Below the pieces are notes generated by a model. That model worked only from the letters and a program-made list of their open reading frames with translations. It was not told where the DNA came from and did no database searches. From assembly GCA_017509255.1 (NCBI GenBank), contig JAFWQA010000037.1, forward strand, positions 35,992 to 99,991: a stretch of DNA of 64,000 nt, written 5' to 3'. This document shows positions 9,101-17,674 of this stretch, one piece after another. A program made the position numbers and the translations under genes. This DNA comes from Clostridia bacterium. Lineage in GTDB: Bacteria; Bacillota; Clostridia; Christensenellales; Aristaeellaceae. Positions within the stretch are counted from its first letter, which is position 1. Every line of letters starts with the position of its first letter.

Positions 9101-9130
9101 TCCGGACGGATCGGGGAGGATGGGATACAC

Positions 9131-10192
9131 ATGGCCACAAAGACGGAAAACGGCATTCTGCTGGAGTCGGAAGAGCTGAGCAGCTTCTGCGATCAGATCG
9201 CGCTGATGCTGGAGTCCGGCATGACGCTGCGGGACGGCATCGGGATGCTGGCGGACGACGAGGAGAAGAACGGCGGCCGGATCCGGCCCTATTCCACGCT
9301 GAGGGATACCGTGGAGGAAACGGGCTCCCTGTATATCGCCATGCGCGAGCGGGAAAAGGAATGGCCGCATTATATGACGGAGATGGTCGGTATCGGCGAG
9401 GAGACCGGCCGGCTGGAGGAGATCATGAAGAACCTCTCCGTCTATTACCGCAGGGAAGGGCGCATCCGTGACGCGGCCTCCAGCGCGGTGACCTATCCGC
9501 TGATCCTGGGCGGCATGATGGTGATCATCATAGCGGTTCTGCTGTGGCGGGTGCTGCCGGTGTTCCGCCGGGTGCTGGATTCCCTGGGCGTGGACCGGGA
9601 CGGGCCGGCGGTGCGCCTGATGAACCTCGGCGCCGCCGCGGGCTGGGTCGTGCTGGGGCTGACCGCGCTGGCCGTGATCGCCGTGGCGGTGATCCTGCTC
9701 CTGCTCAAGAGCGGCGCCCGGGAAAAGGTGCTGAGCTTCCTGCGCAAAGCGCTGCCGACCGTGCGGCGCATCACCGGCAAGCTGTCCGCATCCCGGATCG
9801 CCGGGATGCTCGGGCTGATGCTGGGCGGCGGGTTCCCCATCGGGAACGCGCTGGACATGTCCGCCGGGGCGCTGAGCGACGATGACGCGGCGGAAAAGGT
9901 GAAGGAGATCCGCGACCGGGTCAGGAGCGGCGAGACCTTTGCCGACAGCATGGCGGAGAGCGGCCTGTATTCCGACTTCCACAACAGGATGCTGAAGATC
10001 GGCTCGGCGTCCGGCCATGAGCCGCAGGTGCTCAGCCGGATCGCGGAGATCTATGAGGAGCAGGCGGAGGACGACATGGCCAAGGCCGTCTCCCTGATCG
10101 AGCCGGTGCTGGTGGCCCTGCTGAGCATCGTGATCGGCGCCGTGCTGCTGAGCATGATCCTGCCCATGGCGGGGGTCATGAGCAGCCTGTGA
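9131..10192 (+). CDS. Type IV pilus / type II secretion inner-membrane platform protein (PilC/GspF)
   Basis: 353 aa. It has the duplicated GspF fold: two cytoplasmic helical domains (about residues 14-115 and 215-310) and three long hydrophobic segments (about 120-145, 165-190, 320-350). Family features include ALMLESGMTLRDGIGML, VGIGEETGRLEEIMKNL, MLGLMLGGGFPIGNALD and MLKIGSASGHEPQVLSRIAE. It forms the platform on which the ATPase drives pseudopilin polymerisation. GGAGG precedes the ATG. Its ATPase partner is encoded five genes downstream; the pair is separated by a tandem-repeat block. Confidence 0.88.
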   Translation: MATKTENGILLESEELSSFCDQIALMLESGMTLRDGIGMLADDEEKNGGRIRPYSTLRDTVEETGSLYIAMREREKEWPHYMTEMVGIGEETGRLEEIMKNLSVYYRREGRIRDAASSAVTYPLILGGMMVIIIAVLLWRVLPVFRRVLDSLGVDRDGPAVRLMNLGAAAGWVVLGLTALAVIAVAVILLLLKSGAREKVLSFLRKALPTVRRITGKLSASRIAGMLGLMLGGGFPIGNALDMSAGALSDDDAAEKVKEIRDRVRSGETFADSMAESGLYSDFHNRMLKIGSASGHEPQVLSRIAEIYEEQAEDDMAKAVSLIEPVLVALLSIVIGAVLLSMILPMAGVMSSL

Positions 10193-10206
10193 TAACGGAG
10201 CGTGGG

Positions 10207-10610
10207 GCCGCCTGCAGCGGGGTATTACCTCGGCGGCACGCCTCCCGGCTACGTTCAGGGCTGCATCGGTTCTAAGCTCTGTCCGCGCTGCGCTTGCCAA
10301 TCGCTAAGAACCGGCGCCCTTCAAGTGCCGCTACGGCAATACACCCGCACGGCGGCCATTATCGTTGAACGGCCTGCCGGGCCGCCTGCAGCGGGGTATT
10401 ACCTCGGCGGCACGCCTCCCGGCTACGTTCAGGGCTGCATCGGTTCTAAGCTCTGTCTGCGCTGCGCTTGCCAGTCGCTAAGAACCGGCGCCCTTCAAGT
10501 GCCGCTACGGCAATACACCCGCACGGCGGCCAGTATCGATGAACAGCCTGCCGGGCCGCCTGCAGCGGGGTATGACCCCGGCGGCACGCTTTACCCGCTG
10601 CAGGCGGCCA
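10207..10610 (+). repeat. 174-bp tandem repeat (2.3 copies) inside the pilus operon
   Basis: Units begin GCCGCCTGCAGCGGGGTAT at 10207, 10381 and 10555, exactly 174 bp apart. The first two copies are nearly identical and the third is cut after about 40 bp. The block ends with CCGCTGCAGGCGGCC, an inverted copy of the unit start, so the truncated third unit folds into a long hairpin. Each full unit contains a further stem, GGTTCT...AGAACC. 174 is a multiple of three and the units have an open frame, but no start signal fits, so coding is unlikely. The block separates pilC from the pilin-like gene. Confidence 0.85.
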
Positions 10611-10649
10611 AAACTATAAAACATCTATTCCACGAAAGGAGCGGCAGCA

Positions 10650-10961
10650 ATGAAACTCTCCAGGCGCGATATCACGGCAGGGATCATCTTTGTCGCTCTG
10701 ATCGCCGTATTCATCATCACGGTCAACGCGGTGACCGACGCGGGCGGGGAGCAGGAGCTGAACATCGTGCGCGACGCGGTGAAGAACGCGGCGCTGACCT
10801 GCTACGCCGCGGAGGGCGCGTATCCGCAGGACCTGGAATACCTGCGCAAATACTATCATCTGGCATATAACGAAGAGAAGTACCTGGTGCACTACGACGC
10901 CTTCGCGTCCAACGTGATGCCGGACATCTCCGTGGTGGAAAGGGGGAAGTCCGCGCCGTGA
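10650..10961 (+). CDS. Small pseudopilin-like protein
   Basis: 103 aa with a polar N-terminus (MKLSRRDITAG), one long hydrophobic helix (IIFVALIAVFIITVNAV), then a GspG/ComGC-like soluble part containing ALTCYAAEGAYPQDLEYLRKYY. This layout is that of a pseudopilin, but the usual G/[FM]xxxE prepilin peptidase motif is not present in canonical form. AAAGGAG stands 6 nt before the ATG. The last codons overlap the next gene (GTGA). Confidence 0.7.
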   Translation: MKLSRRDITAGIIFVALIAVFIITVNAVTDAGGEQELNIVRDAVKNAALTCYAAEGAYPQDLEYLRKYYHLAYNEEKYLVHYDAFASNVMPDISVVERGKSAP

Positions 10962-11455
10962 GCGATCCTGTGAAGCTGCCGCAGAGGCGGATCCAGAACC
11001 TTTTCATCGTGCTGCTGCTGGCGGTGTTCGCCGTCTCCTGCATCCTGATCACCGCCATGGGCGCCCGGGCGTACCGGAGCACCGTGGCCGCGTCGAACCG
11101 GGAGAACAGCGGGCGCATCCTGGCCGCGGTGGTCCGCGGGGCCGCTCGGAGCGGGGACGGGGACCGGGTGAGCATCGAGAGGAACGAGGAGCTGGGCATC
11201 TCCTGCCTGGCCTTTACCGAGGAGGAGCCGGAGGGCTCCGGCTGCCGCCGGCTGTACTGCCGGGACGGGTATCTGATGGAAAGCTATACCTCCGGGGAAC
11301 GGGAGTTCGACTGGGAATCCGGTGAGGCCCTCTGCCCCGCCGCGGCCTTTGAGCCCCGGCTGGAGGGCAGCCTGCTGGCCGTGACCGTGACCGACGCGGA
11401 GGGGAACACGCAGGAGATCCGGACAGTGCTGCGCGTGGGAGGTGGAAGCAGATGA
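10958..11455 (+). CDS. Pilus-operon membrane protein (DUF4860-like)
   Basis: 165 aa starting with GTG in a GTGA overlap with the preceding stop. A short basic N-terminus is followed by one hydrophobic helix (LFIVLLLAVFAVSCILITAMGARAY), then a beta-rich extracellular domain. It resembles DUF4860 proteins found in clostridial type IV pilus clusters; this is from memory of the family layout and needs a profile search. Probably a minor pseudopilin. Confidence 0.6.
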   Translation: MSDPVKLPQRRIQNLFIVLLLAVFAVSCILITAMGARAYRSTVAASNRENSGRILAAVVRGAARSGDGDRVSIERNEELGISCLAFTEEEPEGSGCRRLYCRDGYLMESYTSGEREFDWESGEALCPAAAFEPRLEGSLLAVTVTDAEGNTQEIRTVLRVGGGSR

Positions 11456-11853
11456 AGGAAACGAACCGCGCGAATACGCTGCTGCTGGAGCTGCTGCTGG
11501 TGATCCTGTTCTTCATGCTCGCGTCCACGGCCATCGTGGAGGTGTTCGCTGGCGCGCGGCAGAAGAGCCTGCGCTCCCGGGCGGAGAACGGAGCGCTGCT
11601 GCTGGCGCAGAACCTGAGCGAGGACCTGTACGCCGCGGAGGATCCCCGGGCGCGGCTGGCAGAGGCCGGCTTCACCGCGGAGGGAGAGGACTGGCTGCTG
11701 GCGGAGGAGGAATACAGCCTGAAGGCGGAGATCCGCGAGGAAAAGACGGAGGCCGGGCTGCTGCGCACGGTGCTGCTGACGGCTGAGAGGAACGGGGAGA
11801 CGCTTTTCGCGCTGCCGTCCCCGAAATATATCCCCGGGGAGGTGGAGCCATGA
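11452..11853 (+). CDS. Pilus-operon minor pseudopilin-like protein
   Basis: 133 aa with an ATGA overlap on each side. N-terminal helix LLLELLLVILFFMLASTAIVEVF sits directly after a 9-residue polar leader. The Glu at the fifth hydrophobic-segment position (LLLELLL) echoes the conserved pilin Glu5. The soluble part (about residues 30-133) has no recognised family. Tight overlap with its neighbours supports a shared assembly. Confidence 0.6.
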   Translation: MKETNRANTLLLELLLVILFFMLASTAIVEVFAGARQKSLRSRAENGALLLAQNLSEDLYAAEDPRARLAEAGFTAEGEDWLLAEEEYSLKAEIREEKTEAGLLRTVLLTAERNGETLFALPSPKYIPGEVEP

Positions 11854-12293
11854 GCGGACGGAAGATCGCGGCCGGGCCGGGGGCTTCCTCCCTGATCCTG
11901 ATCGCCGTGCTGCTGGCCCTGTGCGTGCTGGCGGTGCTGACGGCCCTGTCCGCCGGGAACGAGGCATCCCTGGGCGACCGGGGCACGGCCGCCGCGGAGC
12001 AGGCGGCGCAGCTTTCCGCCGGGGCGGAGCTGACCCTGTCGGAGATCGACGCGATGCTGGTGAGATGCGCCGGGGGCGCAAAGGATGAATCCGCATACCT
12101 GACGGCGGTGCTGGACAGCCTGCCGGACGGGATGACCCTGCGGGAGGGGCAGATCTTCTGGAACGAGTCCGGCGACGGGCGCACCCTGATGTGCGGCATC
12201 CGGATCCTGCCGCCCGGCTCGGAAAAAAGATACGAGTGGACGAGGCACAAGCTGGTTTCCTCGGAGGAATCGTGGGAGGATGACTGGGAATGA
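11850..12293 (+). CDS. Pilus-operon membrane protein of unknown family
   Basis: 147 aa, ATGA overlaps at both ends. One N-terminal hydrophobic helix (SSLILIAVLLALCVLAVLTALSAG) and a soluble part with two Cys residues (CAGG and CGIR). Topology fits a minor pseudopilin or anchor. No domain recognised; the assignment rests on topology and operon position. Confidence 0.6.
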   Translation: MSGRKIAAGPGASSLILIAVLLALCVLAVLTALSAGNEASLGDRGTAAAEQAAQLSAGAELTLSEIDAMLVRCAGGAKDESAYLTAVLDSLPDGMTLREGQIFWNESGDGRTLMCGIRILPPGSEKRYEWTRHKLVSSEESWEDDWE

Positions 12294-13354
12294 TCAAAAC
12301 ACTGGACGACCTGCTGCGCGCCGCGCTGACCATGGACGGCTCGGATGTATTTATCATCCCGGGCTCCCCGGTCACGGTCAAGGCCAAGGGGCAGATGATC
12401 CCCGTGACCGAATCGCGCGTGAACCTGGACGAGATCAACACCCTGATCGACCGGGCGTATGAGATCGCCGGGCGGGATAAAAAGCACCTGAACCGGGACG
12501 GCGACGACGACTTTTCCTTCGCCATCAAGGACGTGAGCCGCTTCCGCTGCAATATCTACCGTCAGAGGGGCACGCTGGCGGCCACCCTGCGCGTGGTGGC
12601 CTTCGGCCTGCCGGACCCGGAGGAGAGGCATATCCCGCCGCTGGTGATGAAGCTGGCGGAGCTGCGCAGCGGCATGGTGCTGGTCACCGGGCCCGCCGGC
12701 AGCGGCAAGAGCACCACCCTGGCCTGTATCGTGGACCGGATCAACCGGACCCGCAGCGGGCACATCATCACCATCGAGGATCCCATCGAATACCTGCACC
12801 CGCACAAAAAGTGCCTGGTGAGCCAGCGGGAGGTGCCGGAGGACGCGGTGAACTTCGCCCGGGCCCTGCGGGCGTCCCTGCGGCAGGCGCCGGACGTGAT
12901 CATGCTGGGCGAGATGCGGGACATCGAGACGATCTCCACCGCCATCACCGCGGCGGAGACCGGACACCTGCTCTTTTCCACCCTGCACACCCTGGGCGCG
13001 GCCAAGACCATCGACCGCGTGATCGACGCCTTCCCGGCGGAGCAGCAGAACCAGATCCGTACCCAGCTGAGCATGGTGCTGCGCGCCGTGGTGTCCCAGC
13101 GCCTGATCCCCACGGAGGACGGCGGGCTCATTCCCGTTTTCGAGGTCATGAGCGTGAACCCGGCCATCCAGAACCTGATCCGCGAGGGCAAGACCCATCA
13201 GATCGACAACGCCATTTTCGGCGGCGGCGAGAACATGCTGTCCATGGACAGCGAGCTGGCGCGCCTGGTCCGCGAGGGGAAGATCACCCGCGAGGCGGCC
13301 CGCGCCTATGCCATCCATCCCGAGACGCTGGAGCGCCAGATGCGGTTCGGATGA
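12290..13354 (+). CDS. pilT: PilT-type type IV pilus ATPase
   Basis: Hexameric secretion ATPase of 354 aa. It carries an N-terminal PAS-like domain, Walker A GPAGSGKST (residues 134-142), the Asp box IEDPIEYLH, Walker B DVIMLGEMRD (about 202-211) and the His box HLLFSTLHT. The AIRNLIRE motif typical of PilT retraction ATPases appears as AIQNLIREGKTHQI. No PilB-type extension ATPase is encoded in this cluster, so it may power assembly as well as retraction. Start overlaps the previous stop (ATGA). Confidence 0.88.
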   Translation: MIKTLDDLLRAALTMDGSDVFIIPGSPVTVKAKGQMIPVTESRVNLDEINTLIDRAYEIAGRDKKHLNRDGDDDFSFAIKDVSRFRCNIYRQRGTLAATLRVVAFGLPDPEERHIPPLVMKLAELRSGMVLVTGPAGSGKSTTLACIVDRINRTRSGHIITIEDPIEYLHPHKKCLVSQREVPEDAVNFARALRASLRQAPDVIMLGEMRDIETISTAITAAETGHLLFSTLHTLGAAKTIDRVIDAFPAEQQNQIRTQLSMVLRAVVSQRLIPTEDGGLIPVFEVMSVNPAIQNLIREGKTHQIDNAIFGGGENMLSMDSELARLVREGKITREAARAYAIHPETLERQMRFG

Positions 13355-13355
13355 G

Positions 13356-13431
13356 AACGTTTGCACAGCTTGCTGTTACTTTGTAAATTTATTTTTTAAC
13401 TCTTGCATGTAAACGTTTGCCGTGTTATCAT
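13356..13431 (+). promoter_or_regulatory. Promoter with two LacI/CcpA-family operator-like sites ahead of GH94
   Basis: AACGTTTGC at 13356-13364 and AAACGTTTGC at 13411-13420 are near-identical and centred about 55 bp apart. Both contain the central CG of LacI/CcpA operators. The second lies in the spacer between TTGCAT (13403-13408) and TATCAT (13426-13431), so binding would block polymerase. The regulator is not encoded in this window. Confidence 0.6.
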
Positions 13432-13487
13432 GATGCCAGCAAAGAGGGGAAAGAAAAAACGAACCGCCCTGAAGGAGGAATACACGC

Positions 13488-15875
13488 ATGCAGTACGGCT
13501 ATTTTGATGAAAAAGCCCGGGAGTATGTGATCACCAACCCGAACACGCCCGCCCCGTGGGCCAATTATCTGGGCTCCCCGGATTACGGCGCGATCATCAC
13601 GGTGAACGCCGGCGGCTACAGCTTCGTCAAGAGCGGCGCCGCGGGCCGCATCACCCGCTACATCTTCAACCAGTTTGACGAGCCCGGCCGGTATATCTAC
13701 CTGCGGGACGAGGAGACCGGCGAGTTCTGGTCCGCCAGCTGGCGGCCCGTGCGGAAGCCGCTGGAGGAGTACAAGACCGAGTGCCGCCACGGCACCAGCT
13801 ATACCGAGTTCATCAGCGAATACAAGGGCATCCGCTCCCGCGCGCTGTACTACGTGCCCATGGGCGCCACCCACGAGGTGTGGCGGATCTCCCTGGAGAA
13901 CCTGTCCGGCCGCCCGCGGAAGATCAGCGTGTTCGGCTACGTGGAGTTCACCTGTGACAGCTTCTACACCCAGGACCTGGTGAACATGCAGTACACGCAG
14001 TTCATCACCCGCACCGATTTCAAGGACAGCTTCATCCTGGAGCACATCAACGAATTCTGCCACGTCAACCCGGACGGCAGCAACGGCAGCGAGCGCTTCT
14101 TCGGCGTGGCCGGCGCGAAGGTCGCCTCCTACACCGGCCGGCGCGACGCATTCCTGGGCAGGCAGCGGTTTGACGCGCCCCAGGCCGTGCTGGACGGAAA
14201 GTGCGACAACAGCCTGAACTACAACGCCAACCCCTGCGGCGCGCTGCAGGTGAGCCTGGATCTGTTTGCCGGCGAAAAGAAGACTGCCGCCTTCCTGATG
14301 GGGCAGAAGACCGAGAGCCAGGCGAAGGAGATCATCGCCCGGTACGACGACACGGAGAAGACCGTGAACGCCGAGCTGGCCGAGCTGATCGCCTACTGGC
14401 ACGGCGAGCTGGAAAACCTGAAGGTGAAGACGCCGGACGCACGCTTTGACAGCATGGTGAACACCTGGAATGCCTTCCAGTGCTTCACCACCTTCGTGTG
14501 GAGCCGCGCCGCCAGCCTGATCTACTGCGGCGAGCGCAACGGCTACGGCTACCGCGACACCGTGCAGGACATCCAGGGCATCATCCATCTGGATCCCGAG
14601 CTGGCCCGGAAGCAGCTGACCTTCATGCTCAGCGCCCAGGTGCATCACGGCGCGGGCCTGCCCCTGGTCAAGTATTCCCACAACGCCGGCCACGAGGACA
14701 CCCCGGAGCAGGAAAGCTACGTCCGGGAGACCGGGCATCCGCACTACCGCGCGGACGACGCCCTGTGGCTCTTCCCCACGGTGTACAAGTATGTGGCGGA
14801 GACCGGCAACACCGCCTATCTGGATGAGGAGATCCCCTTTGCCGACAAGGATACCGGCACCGTGCGCGAGCATCTCAAGCGCGCCATCAACTTCAGCATG
14901 ACCCACCTGGGCACCCACGGCATGCCCGCCGGCCTGCACGCGGACTGGAACGACTGCCTGCGCCTGGGCGCCACCGGCGAGAGCGTTTTCGTGGCCTTCC
15001 AGCTGTATTACGCCCTGCGCATCATGCAGGAGTTCTGCAAGAACGAGCCGGACTACGTGAAGTATCTGCAGGACGAGGCCGAAAAGCTGCTGAAGATCAT
15101 CAACGAGAACTGCTTCGAGGATGACCGCTACATCCGCGGCTTCACCGAGGACGGGCAGATCATCGGCAGCAAGAAGGACAACGAGGCCTCCATGTGGATG
15201 AACCCGCAGAGCTGGGCCGTCATCTCCGGCGGCGCCACGCCCGAGCAGGCGGACGTCATCCTGCAGACCGCCTATGACAAGCTGAACACGCCCTACGGCG
15301 TGGAGCTGATGACCCCCGCCTACCGCTACGAGGCCTTTGACGGCGCGGCGATGATCCTCTTCAACCCCGGCACCAAGGAGAACGGCGGCATCTTCTGCCA
15401 GATCCAGGGCTGGGCGATCCTGGCCGAGGCCCTGCGCGGGCACGGCGACCGGGCCTTCCAGTACTTTGCGGAGAGCAGCCCCGCCTCCTTCAATGAGGAC
15501 GCGGACCGCCGCGTGATCGAGCCCTATGTCCACGGCCAGTTCATCGAGGGTCACGACAGCCCGTACGCCGGCCGCAGCCACGTGCACTGGCTGACCGGCA
15601 CCGCCAGCACCGTCATGGTCGGCTGCGTGGAGGGCATCCTGGGCCTGCGGCCCACCATCGAGGGCATCAACATCTGCCCGGCGATCCCCGCCGAGTGGGA
15701 CGGCTTCACCATGGAGAAGGTCTTCCGCGGAAAGCAGCTGAAGATCACCGTGGACAACGCCGCCCACAAGCAGGGTAACCCGGAGAAGATCGTCCTCAAC
15801 GGCGAGGAGCGTCCCGCCGGCCTGATCAGGGAATCCGAGCTGAAGGACGTCAACTACATCACCGTGGTGATGTAA
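13488..15875 (+). CDS. GH94 beta-glycoside phosphorylase (cellobiose or diacetylchitobiose type)
   Basis: 795 aa, full length for glycoside hydrolase family 94. It splits a beta-linked disaccharide with phosphate, giving a sugar-1-phosphate without spending ATP. N-terminal beta-sandwich (YGYFDEKAREYVITNP, PWANYLG, NAGGYSF), helical linker, (alpha/alpha)6 barrel and C-terminal sheet. The barrel carries GYGYRDTVQDIQGIIHL and the catalytic-acid motif ADWNDCLRLG with Asp486. A C-terminal IKGC-like block (STVMVGCVEGILGLRP) is present. The protein is cytoplasmic (no signal), so uptake must precede it. Substrate cannot be fixed by eye: the N-terminus is compatible with both cellobiose and chitobiose enzymes. 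AAGGAGGA precedes the ATG. Confidence 0.88.
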   Translation: MQYGYFDEKAREYVITNPNTPAPWANYLGSPDYGAIITVNAGGYSFVKSGAAGRITRYIFNQFDEPGRYIYLRDEETGEFWSASWRPVRKPLEEYKTECRHGTSYTEFISEYKGIRSRALYYVPMGATHEVWRISLENLSGRPRKISVFGYVEFTCDSFYTQDLVNMQYTQFITRTDFKDSFILEHINEFCHVNPDGSNGSERFFGVAGAKVASYTGRRDAFLGRQRFDAPQAVLDGKCDNSLNYNANPCGALQVSLDLFAGEKKTAAFLMGQKTESQAKEIIARYDDTEKTVNAELAELIAYWHGELENLKVKTPDARFDSMVNTWNAFQCFTTFVWSRAASLIYCGERNGYGYRDTVQDIQGIIHLDPELARKQLTFMLSAQVHHGAGLPLVKYSHNAGHEDTPEQESYVRETGHPHYRADDALWLFPTVYKYVAETGNTAYLDEEIPFADKDTGTVREHLKRAINFSMTHLGTHGMPAGLHADWNDCLRLGATGESVFVAFQLYYALRIMQEFCKNEPDYVKYLQDEAEKLLKIINENCFEDDRYIRGFTEDGQIIGSKKDNEASMWMNPQSWAVISGGATPEQADVILQTAYDKLNTPYGVELMTPAYRYEAFDGAAMILFNPGTKENGGIFCQIQGWAILAEALRGHGDRAFQYFAESSPASFNEDADRRVIEPYVHGQFIEGHDSPYAGRSHVHWLTGTASTVMVGCVEGILGLRPTIEGINICPAIPAEWDGFTMEKVFRGKQLKITVDNAAHKQGNPEKIVLNGEERPAGLIRESELKDVNYITVVM

Positions 15876-15904
15876 GCCGTGCCAAAGCACCCCAAAACAT
15901 ACCA

Positions 15905-15935
15905 AGCGCCCCTGTCTTCCGACAGGGGCGCTTTT
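15905..15935. terminator. Bidirectional terminator between GH94 and the TlpA-like gene
   Basis: AGCGCCCCTGTC (15905-15916) and GACAGGGGCGCT (15921-15932) form a perfect 12-bp stem with loop TTCC. TTT follows on the plus strand. It serves two convergent genes. Confidence 0.8.
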
Positions 15936-15945
15936 CCGTGTCCGC

Positions 15946-16941
15946 TTATTTGTTGAGCAGCGAATCCAGGACGCGGCGGTACTCGGGCAGATACGCGCCG
16001 ACCACCGGGGCGGCGAGCACTGTTCCGTCACGCCCGACAAAGAGCGTGGTGGGCACAGCTTCGATATAGACGAGGTTATGGAGGACGGCCGGGGACATGA
16101 CGACGGGATATTCGACGCCGTTTTCCCTGATCAGCCGGAGGGCGGTGTCCACATCATCGTCATCCAGCAGGCCGATGATGCCGGCGCCCTTCTCCCGCAG
16201 GCCGGCGTGGAGCTTCTGCAATTCGGGCAGCTCCCCGATGCACGGGCCGCACCAGCTGGTCCAGATATTGACCATGGTGACCTCGTTCTGGGAGAAGAGC
16301 TCTTCTGAGGTGACCGGGTTCCCGTCCAGGTCCGTCGTTTCAAACTCCAGTTTTTTGCCGGGCAGGTCCGCGTTCGGGACCGGCTTCTCCGTCGGCTCAA
16401 ATACCTCAAAGGCTTTGGCGAACGTCTCCGCCGCGCCGGTGATGGCTGTGTATTCCCCGGCGAACAACGGATCGACGGCGTCGATGAATTCCGGGATCAG
16501 CTCTTCCATATACAGGCAGAAGGACCAGTCCCCGGCCTTGCCGATCTCTGTCACATTCTCTTCCGGGAGCGGTTTCCTGAGCATGGCGTTGAGATCCTGA
16601 AACGTCCTCCCGTTCCCGATCGAAAACACCATGAAGACCGGAATGATCCGGTTTTCCGCCGGCGCGTCCGGGCTGCGGTCAGCCATGTACGCTTCCAGCT
16701 CCGCCTCCGTCATGCCGTAATAGGCCCATACGGCGTAATAGATCCCGTCGGTGAGCTCCGCGGCGCCTTCAAAGGCGACCGTACCGACGACATCCCGGAA
16801 TTCCTCCGGCGGAACAAAGCGGAAGCCGGCATAGGGGATCTCCACGGAGCCGGGGATATCAGAGGGCTCTTCCGCGAAGGAGACGAGACAGAAGGAAAGG
16901 ACCAGAACCAGGACCAGGATCAAACCGAACAGTCTTTTCAT
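15946..16941 (-). CDS. Secreted TlpA-like thiol-disulfide oxidoreductase
   Basis: 331 aa from the ATG at 16941, which has AAAGGA upstream and starts the signal peptide (MKRLFGLILVLVLVLSFCLVSFA). Residues about 25-190 form an unrecognised beta-rich domain. The C-terminal part is a thioredoxin fold with active site WTSWCGPCIGELPEL and the cis-Pro segment EAVPTTLFVGRDGTV. It would act outside the membrane as a disulfide reductase or redox resistance protein. The 165-residue N-terminal domain is larger than in standard TlpA proteins. Confidence 0.8.
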   Translation of the reverse strand: MKRLFGLILVLVLVLSFCLVSFAEEPSDIPGSVEIPYAGFRFVPPEEFRDVVGTVAFEGAAELTDGIYYAVWAYYGMTEAELEAYMADRSPDAPAENRIIPVFMVFSIGNGRTFQDLNAMLRKPLPEENVTEIGKAGDWSFCLYMEELIPEFIDAVDPLFAGEYTAITGAAETFAKAFEVFEPTEKPVPNADLPGKKLEFETTDLDGNPVTSEELFSQNEVTMVNIWTSWCGPCIGELPELQKLHAGLREKGAGIIGLLDDDDVDTALRLIRENGVEYPVVMSPAVLHNLVYIEAVPTTLFVGRDGTVLAAPVVGAYLPEYRRVLDSLLNK

Positions 16942-17178
16942 CGCTGTTTTTCCTTTCACCGTTCTGAACGCCGGGCAGGCGCTGTCCGACAGGATCAGTT
17001 TAAAGGACTCCCGCGGCCCTGTCAACAGAGGGGAAAGCTGTCAGCGGGGACCGTCCCCATAGCCCCCGTAGACACAATGACAATTGACGGCAGAGAAGGA
17101 ATTTGTGCGGACAGTATCGAAATTTACACAAATTGGTCTTTGCTGAAGGACCGCGGAAAACAGGAAGGGGAAACCGGT

Positions 17179-17673
17179 ATGGGACGGAAATCCACGAAAG
17201 AAAACAAATCCATTTATCAGCTGACGCGCGAGGAGCTGGGCCTCACGCGGGAAAAGGCGGGGGAGCTCATCCCCGGCTTTTCCCAGGAAAAGATCGAAAA
17301 GATCGAGAATGACCGGGTGCAGGTCCGTCCGGACGACGTGAAGCTGCTGGCAGAATACTATAAAAAGCCAGGCCTGTGCAATTACTACTGCAGCACCGAA
17401 TGCCCCATCGGCATCGGCAGGACGCCGCGCGTGGAGTCCAAGGACCTGGTGCAGCTGGTGGTGGAGATCATCAACGGCGTGAACAAGCTGAGCGCGGAGA
17501 AGGCCCGCCTGCTGGAGATCGCCGAGGACGGCACCGTCGACCCCGACGGCGAGCTGGAGGATTTCCTGCGCATCCGGGAATCCCTGCAGAAGATCCAGAT
17601 CTCCGCGGCGGGGCTGCAGCTGTGGGTCGAGGAAAAGATCGCGCAGGGAGAGCTGGAAAAGGAAGACTTCTGA
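17179..17673 (+). CDS. HTH-like regulator with a Cys-rich segment
   Basis: 164 aa. An XRE-like helix-turn-helix is seen at about residues 13-60 (LTREELGLTREKAGELIPGF then SQEKIEKIENDRVQVRPDDVKLLAEYY). A CNYYCSTECPIG cluster follows, which could bind a metal or Fe-S centre, and then a helical C-terminal half. Start at ATG 17179 after AGGAAGGGG; upstream in-frame codons lack a ribosome site. The next gene, trmO, begins 1 bp after its stop, so this regulator heads a four-gene operon. Target unknown. Confidence 0.7.
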   Translation: MGRKSTKENKSIYQLTREELGLTREKAGELIPGFSQEKIEKIENDRVQVRPDDVKLLAEYYKKPGLCNYYCSTECPIGIGRTPRVESKDLVQLVVEIINGVNKLSAEKARLLEIAEDGTVDPDGELEDFLRIRESLQKIQISAAGLQLWVEEKIAQGELEKEDF

Positions 17674-17674
17674 C

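Noticed and set aside
10207-10610. CRISPR-like array
   Set aside because: Repeat units are contiguous, 174 bp long and lack spacers; no cas genes in the window.
10202-10870. Open frame translating the 174-bp repeat into 58-residue units
   Set aside because: The GTG start has its ribosome-like site only 1 nt away, the frame runs into the pilin gene out of phase, and the DNA repeat with inverted ends explains the pattern better.
13428-16040. 870-codon open frame antisense to the GH94 gene
   Set aside because: Shadow of the GH94 coding strand with skewed Val/Gly/Leu content and no recognisable motif.
17084-17120. Promoter TTGACG...TATCGA ahead of the Cys-rich regulator
   Set aside because: The spacing is about 25 bp, too long for a sigma-A promoter; no better pair was found by eye.
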